Shown here in pieces: positions 60,901 to 64,000 of a stretch of 64,000 nucleotides of DNA; within the stretch, counting starts at the first letter, position 1; every line of letters starts with the position of its first letter. The notes under the pieces are model-generated. The model did no database searches. It was not told the origin of the DNA and was given only the letters and a program-made list of their open reading frames with translations. This DNA is from Macropodus opercularis. Lineage: Eukaryota; Chordata; Actinopteri; Anabantiformes; Osphronemidae. The DNA lies in assembly GCA_030770545.1 (NCBI GenBank), contig CM061109.1:14988001-15052000 (forward strand), written 5' to 3'. The translations under genes and the position numbers were made by a program.

Positions 60901-61750
60901 CGCTGTCTGCTCTTTGTTGTTGGGGTGTCTTCCCTTGAGTGTAAGTGTTTTGTGTTTTCACCCAATGTGTTTGCAGAAGTACAGACTCAAGGCTGATCCT
61001 TTAAGAAAGAGGCATTCTGGGTTTCTATGTAAATGTAAAAAAAGCCTTTCTGTCAGTCAGGTGCTGGTCGGATAAATGTGAATGTGTTTTGGAGTTGAGA
61101 CAGCAAAAGCCATTATGTTGTCAATACTTGGCTGCTCAGTAACAAGCAGGTTTGCTGCTAGTGTTGTTTTACTCCCGTTGTCACAACATCCTACGTTCAC
61201 TTGGCGTAGCTCTAGAACAAGTGTCCGTTGTGATGTAACAATAGGCTGTTTCAGCATGAGAGTGACTTCTTTCACTTTTAATATTTTACAGCGGGTGCGA
61301 GGTAAAGTGCCCTGTGCGTTCATGGAGAACTGCTGCTGCAATAAGCTACAGATTACGACTGCATAATTTATTGAAGTGTGACACATTCTGCATTTCACAT
61401 TAGATTTGGATTCAAAAACGAATGACAACTCGTGCGCTGAGTTGCCCAAATGTATTGCGCCTCCATAGCGGCTTGTTTCTCAGTAGGAACAATACGAAGA
61501 CTGATCTGTCCCTTCTTTGCGTTTTTATTTTAATTCCTTGACAACCAACTGACGATGTGTCGTCTTCTCTGCGGCTCTTGCAGGAGTGTGAACAGCTGAT
61601 GGAAGTAGTTCATCATCGCCATCGTGTGGAACCTAAACAGTACTGTAAGACGCATTTCAGTCGCCTTTATTAAATGACCGTCAAACTCAAACGCATCAAA
61701 CTCCAGGTTTACTTACTTGTAATATAAGCAATGACCAATGGTTTTTAACA
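57965..61750. other. intergenic DNA between ecrg4 and nck2
   Basis: The first 150 bases or so should hold the ecrg4 promoter and 5'UTR. The rest has only short frames with no family likeness on either strand. No RNA gene or transposon was recognised. Confidence 0.5.
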
Positions 61751-61769
61751 CATTTACTACTGAAAATCC

Positions 61770-63459
61770 TTTATTGAACAAAAGTATTTAGATTCTCATC
61801 ATGTTGTCGGTGATACAGTACCATAGTTGGATCTTGACGATTCGTATATGCACCTCATCTTATTTTGAATATATACATACAGTGAAGACAAGAATTAAAT
61901 AACAATGTTCAATAACATTCAGATATATCGTATAAAAGCTGAGGACCCCATGATCAACAACACTTCCATTGGTAAACAAATGCACATTGCAAAAGAAGAA
62001 GAAACAAACAAGGAAAATGTTTGGTAGGACTCAATTTGTGTTCATTACAAACCAGGCAGGAAGTATTTGGTTCTGTGACAGTGAAGCATGACCGGAAGTC
62101 TTTAGTTTGATACAGATGGTGACGTGATCTCTGTAAATTAGATTCATTTCAGTTACAGCAGACTCCTATAATAATCCTAGTATTAATTCTAGGTTTCGCA
62201 TTAAACTGTCGCTACGCTATGTTCAAGTGAGAGGTTTAATTAACGGACATTAGCTGTGGGTGGGCTGGTTTCATGGATGTTTAGCATTTCATAATAACCT
62301 ATGAATGGTAACTTGTATACATGTAGAGTTCATTTATTGACATTTCAGTTAATCTTTTTGCAAAATTTAAATCACAAGATTCACAAAGATATATTTATCC
62401 TTGACAAATACTATCCTCTGAAGAATGATCGTTTTACAATTTATAAGCAGGACCTGGAGAAGATTTAATCAAATTTGCTTCCCAAATCTTCAGTCAGTAT
62501 CCTGGTGCAGCTACAGACATATACTGGAGAACATGTTCAGTATAAAGCAGAGAGCTAAGAATGAGGTGAGTGCAGTGCAGACCTGGGTACAGGGTGGCAC
62601 ATTTGGTTACATTGATAAACATTCAAACTCTACATGAACTCAGAACTCTCCCCTATTGCATTAACGCTCCACCGCTGCCCTTTAGAAATATTACAGGAAG
62701 TATTGTGTCCAGATCTTCACTTGCATCACTAATAATGAGTCTGTGAAGGCAGAAACAAGAAGGAATCTGAAGAAGTGAGAGAAAACAAGTTTTTTCATGT
62801 AGAGAAATAAGGAGAAAAAGGCAAGAGAGTGATTCTGGTCACTTTGTGAAGTCTGTATGAAAGAACAAAGATTACATTAAATTACCTTTTACAAAAAACA
62901 AAACCAACTCGGGAACAAGTGGAAAAGAAACGAATGAACCAAACTAAAACAATGGCCAGCGAACTGACAGAACACCACAAGTCAGGTTCCTCTGGTCTGA
63001 GTCCCATCTGCCGTCCTCTGTGGATTAAGAGCAACGGTGTGACCTACGACGTGCATGGCAGTCAATGGACATTATGCATGACATCATAGTGAGAGCTCAA
63101 CCCCGGAAAGGCCTCATGCGTTCTGTTAGCAGCAGGTGTGGTCACTGCACATCAGCACATCCAAAACGAGAGGCTTACTAAGCACTGTGCTGCAATGACG
63201 GGTGCTGAAGAGCTGGAGCGGTGGTCATCTGCTTGGCTGTGGAGCTAGAAAGACTTTCACCCGGACGCCACCAGGGGGCGGGGCAGGTGAGCCGTAGGTA
63301 GTGACTGAGCTCTGGATGTGGTCCAGAAAACACAGCAAGAGGGTCCAGAACTAAGGCTCGAGTTAAGACGGTCAAGGAGTGACACAAGTATCGTGTGTAG
63401 AGTGAGCATGAGAGACAGTGTCTGTGTGTCAGATCCAGTGTAGGTGCGACGTGTGCGAA
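61770..63459 (-). other. nck2: nck2 3'UTR
   Basis: Downstream of the nck2 stop on the minus strand the first good AATAAA is at 61775-61770, followed by another at about 61660. That implies a 3'UTR of about 1.7 kb. It contains no open frame of note. Confidence 0.55.
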
Positions 63460-63654
63460 TCACTGCAGCGCTTTGATCAGATACAGCTTTTCTCCGTGTT
63501 CGCTGGTGAAGATGGGGGCTTTCTTGTAGTGCTCCACGAGTTCGTCCATGGAGCTGAACTTGCGCTGGCCGATACAGTACACTCCATCCAGCAGCTGCAC
63601 CTTAAAGTGTTTATTCTTGGCCACTGCCTTCAGAGAGACAGAGAAATCACTGGG
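63460..63654 (-). CDS. nck2: NCK2 adaptor protein, last coding exon (partial gene)
   Basis: This exon encodes 64 residues plus TGA and forms the C-terminal half of the SH2 domain: PSDFSVSLKA, then KNKHFKVQLLDGVYCIGQR, MDELVEHYKKAPIF and the ending GEKLYLIKALQ. These match NCK2 almost residue for residue. NCK adaptors (three SH3 domains, then SH2) link phosphotyrosine receptors to actin regulators in the cytosol. The acceptor is CCCCCAG at the right edge, in phase 0. The SH3 domains and the start of the SH2 lie beyond 64000. NCK1 is the main alternative; the syntenic position next to ecrg4 favours NCK2. Confidence 0.92.
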   Translation of the reverse strand, partial: PSDFSVSLKAVAKNKHFKVQLLDGVYCIGQRKFSSMDELVEHYKKAPIFTSEHGEKLYLIKALQ

Positions 63655-64000
63655 CTGGGGGGGAAAGAAAGAAGAGTTGTTGACACAGTTGGAAACAGAG
63701 AGTGACAGGCTTTAAAGAGAGAATGCTTTCTGCCAGCAGGGGGCACTATGGCATCACATTCAACATCCTGGACTCACATTCACTAAGCTGCTGCAGGAAG
63801 TTTAAACCATAAGAGAGTAAAAATTCACACCTACGTATCAAATGTAGGTTTGAAACTAAAACTTTTTACAGCTCCTACATCACCTGAAACCTCCTTTCTT
63901 AATTTTACATCTCAGATGTAGTCCCGAGTTAGACGCACAGTCAGGACCATTTCGATTGTAACAGTGATTGTAACAACTGATTGTTTGACCCTACAGTCGA
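63655..64000 (-). other. nck2: nck2 intron, running off the window
   Basis: The intron preceding the last exon ends in a C-rich tract (CTTTCTTTCCCCCCCAG on the minus strand). No further exon appears before the window edge. Confidence 0.7.

Overview
The window is vertebrate nuclear DNA, almost certainly from a ray-finned (teleost) fish. Short exons are bounded by GT-AG splice sites, promoters sit in CpG-rich patches, and copies of two repeat types common in fish genomes are present. One gene is a TMT (teleost multiple tissue) opsin. Five genes could be built exon by exon, and every predicted exon join keeps the reading frame.

Layout: 1-4985 is intergenic, with an inverted pair of dispersed repeats and a local duplication carrying two CRE sites. 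A CpG-rich promoter with a probable non-coding first exon (about 5040-5143) starts st6gal2 (+), a Golgi alpha-2,6-sialyltransferase coded in five exons between 15684 and 26269. A TMT opsin (-) is coded in four exons from 37169 down to 24435. Its last coding exon lies inside the final coding intron of st6gal2, and the last st6gal2 coding exon lies inside an opsin intron, so the two convergent genes interleave. uxs1 (+, 41959-54054, 15 coding exons) encodes UDP-xylose synthase. ecrg4/augurin (-, 57964 to 55199, four exons) converges on it tail to tail. The last coding exon of nck2 (-, 63654 to 63460) enters at the right edge.

From memory, the order NCK2-ECRG4-UXS1-ST6GAL2 is a conserved vertebrate block (human 2q12), so the opsin is the notable extra member. 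The genes do not form one pathway. Two make or modify glycans (UXS1 supplies UDP-xylose for proteoglycan linkers; ST6GAL2 caps N-glycans with sialic acid), one is a light sensor, one a secreted hormone-like precursor, and one an SH2/SH3 adaptor.

No undescribed multi-gene system was found. The points most worth checking are the interleaved st6gal2/opsin pair, two overlapping spliced upstream ORFs in the st6gal2 leader, a Pro-to-Ser change in a conserved UXS1 motif, the duplicated CRE block, and several perfect hairpins.
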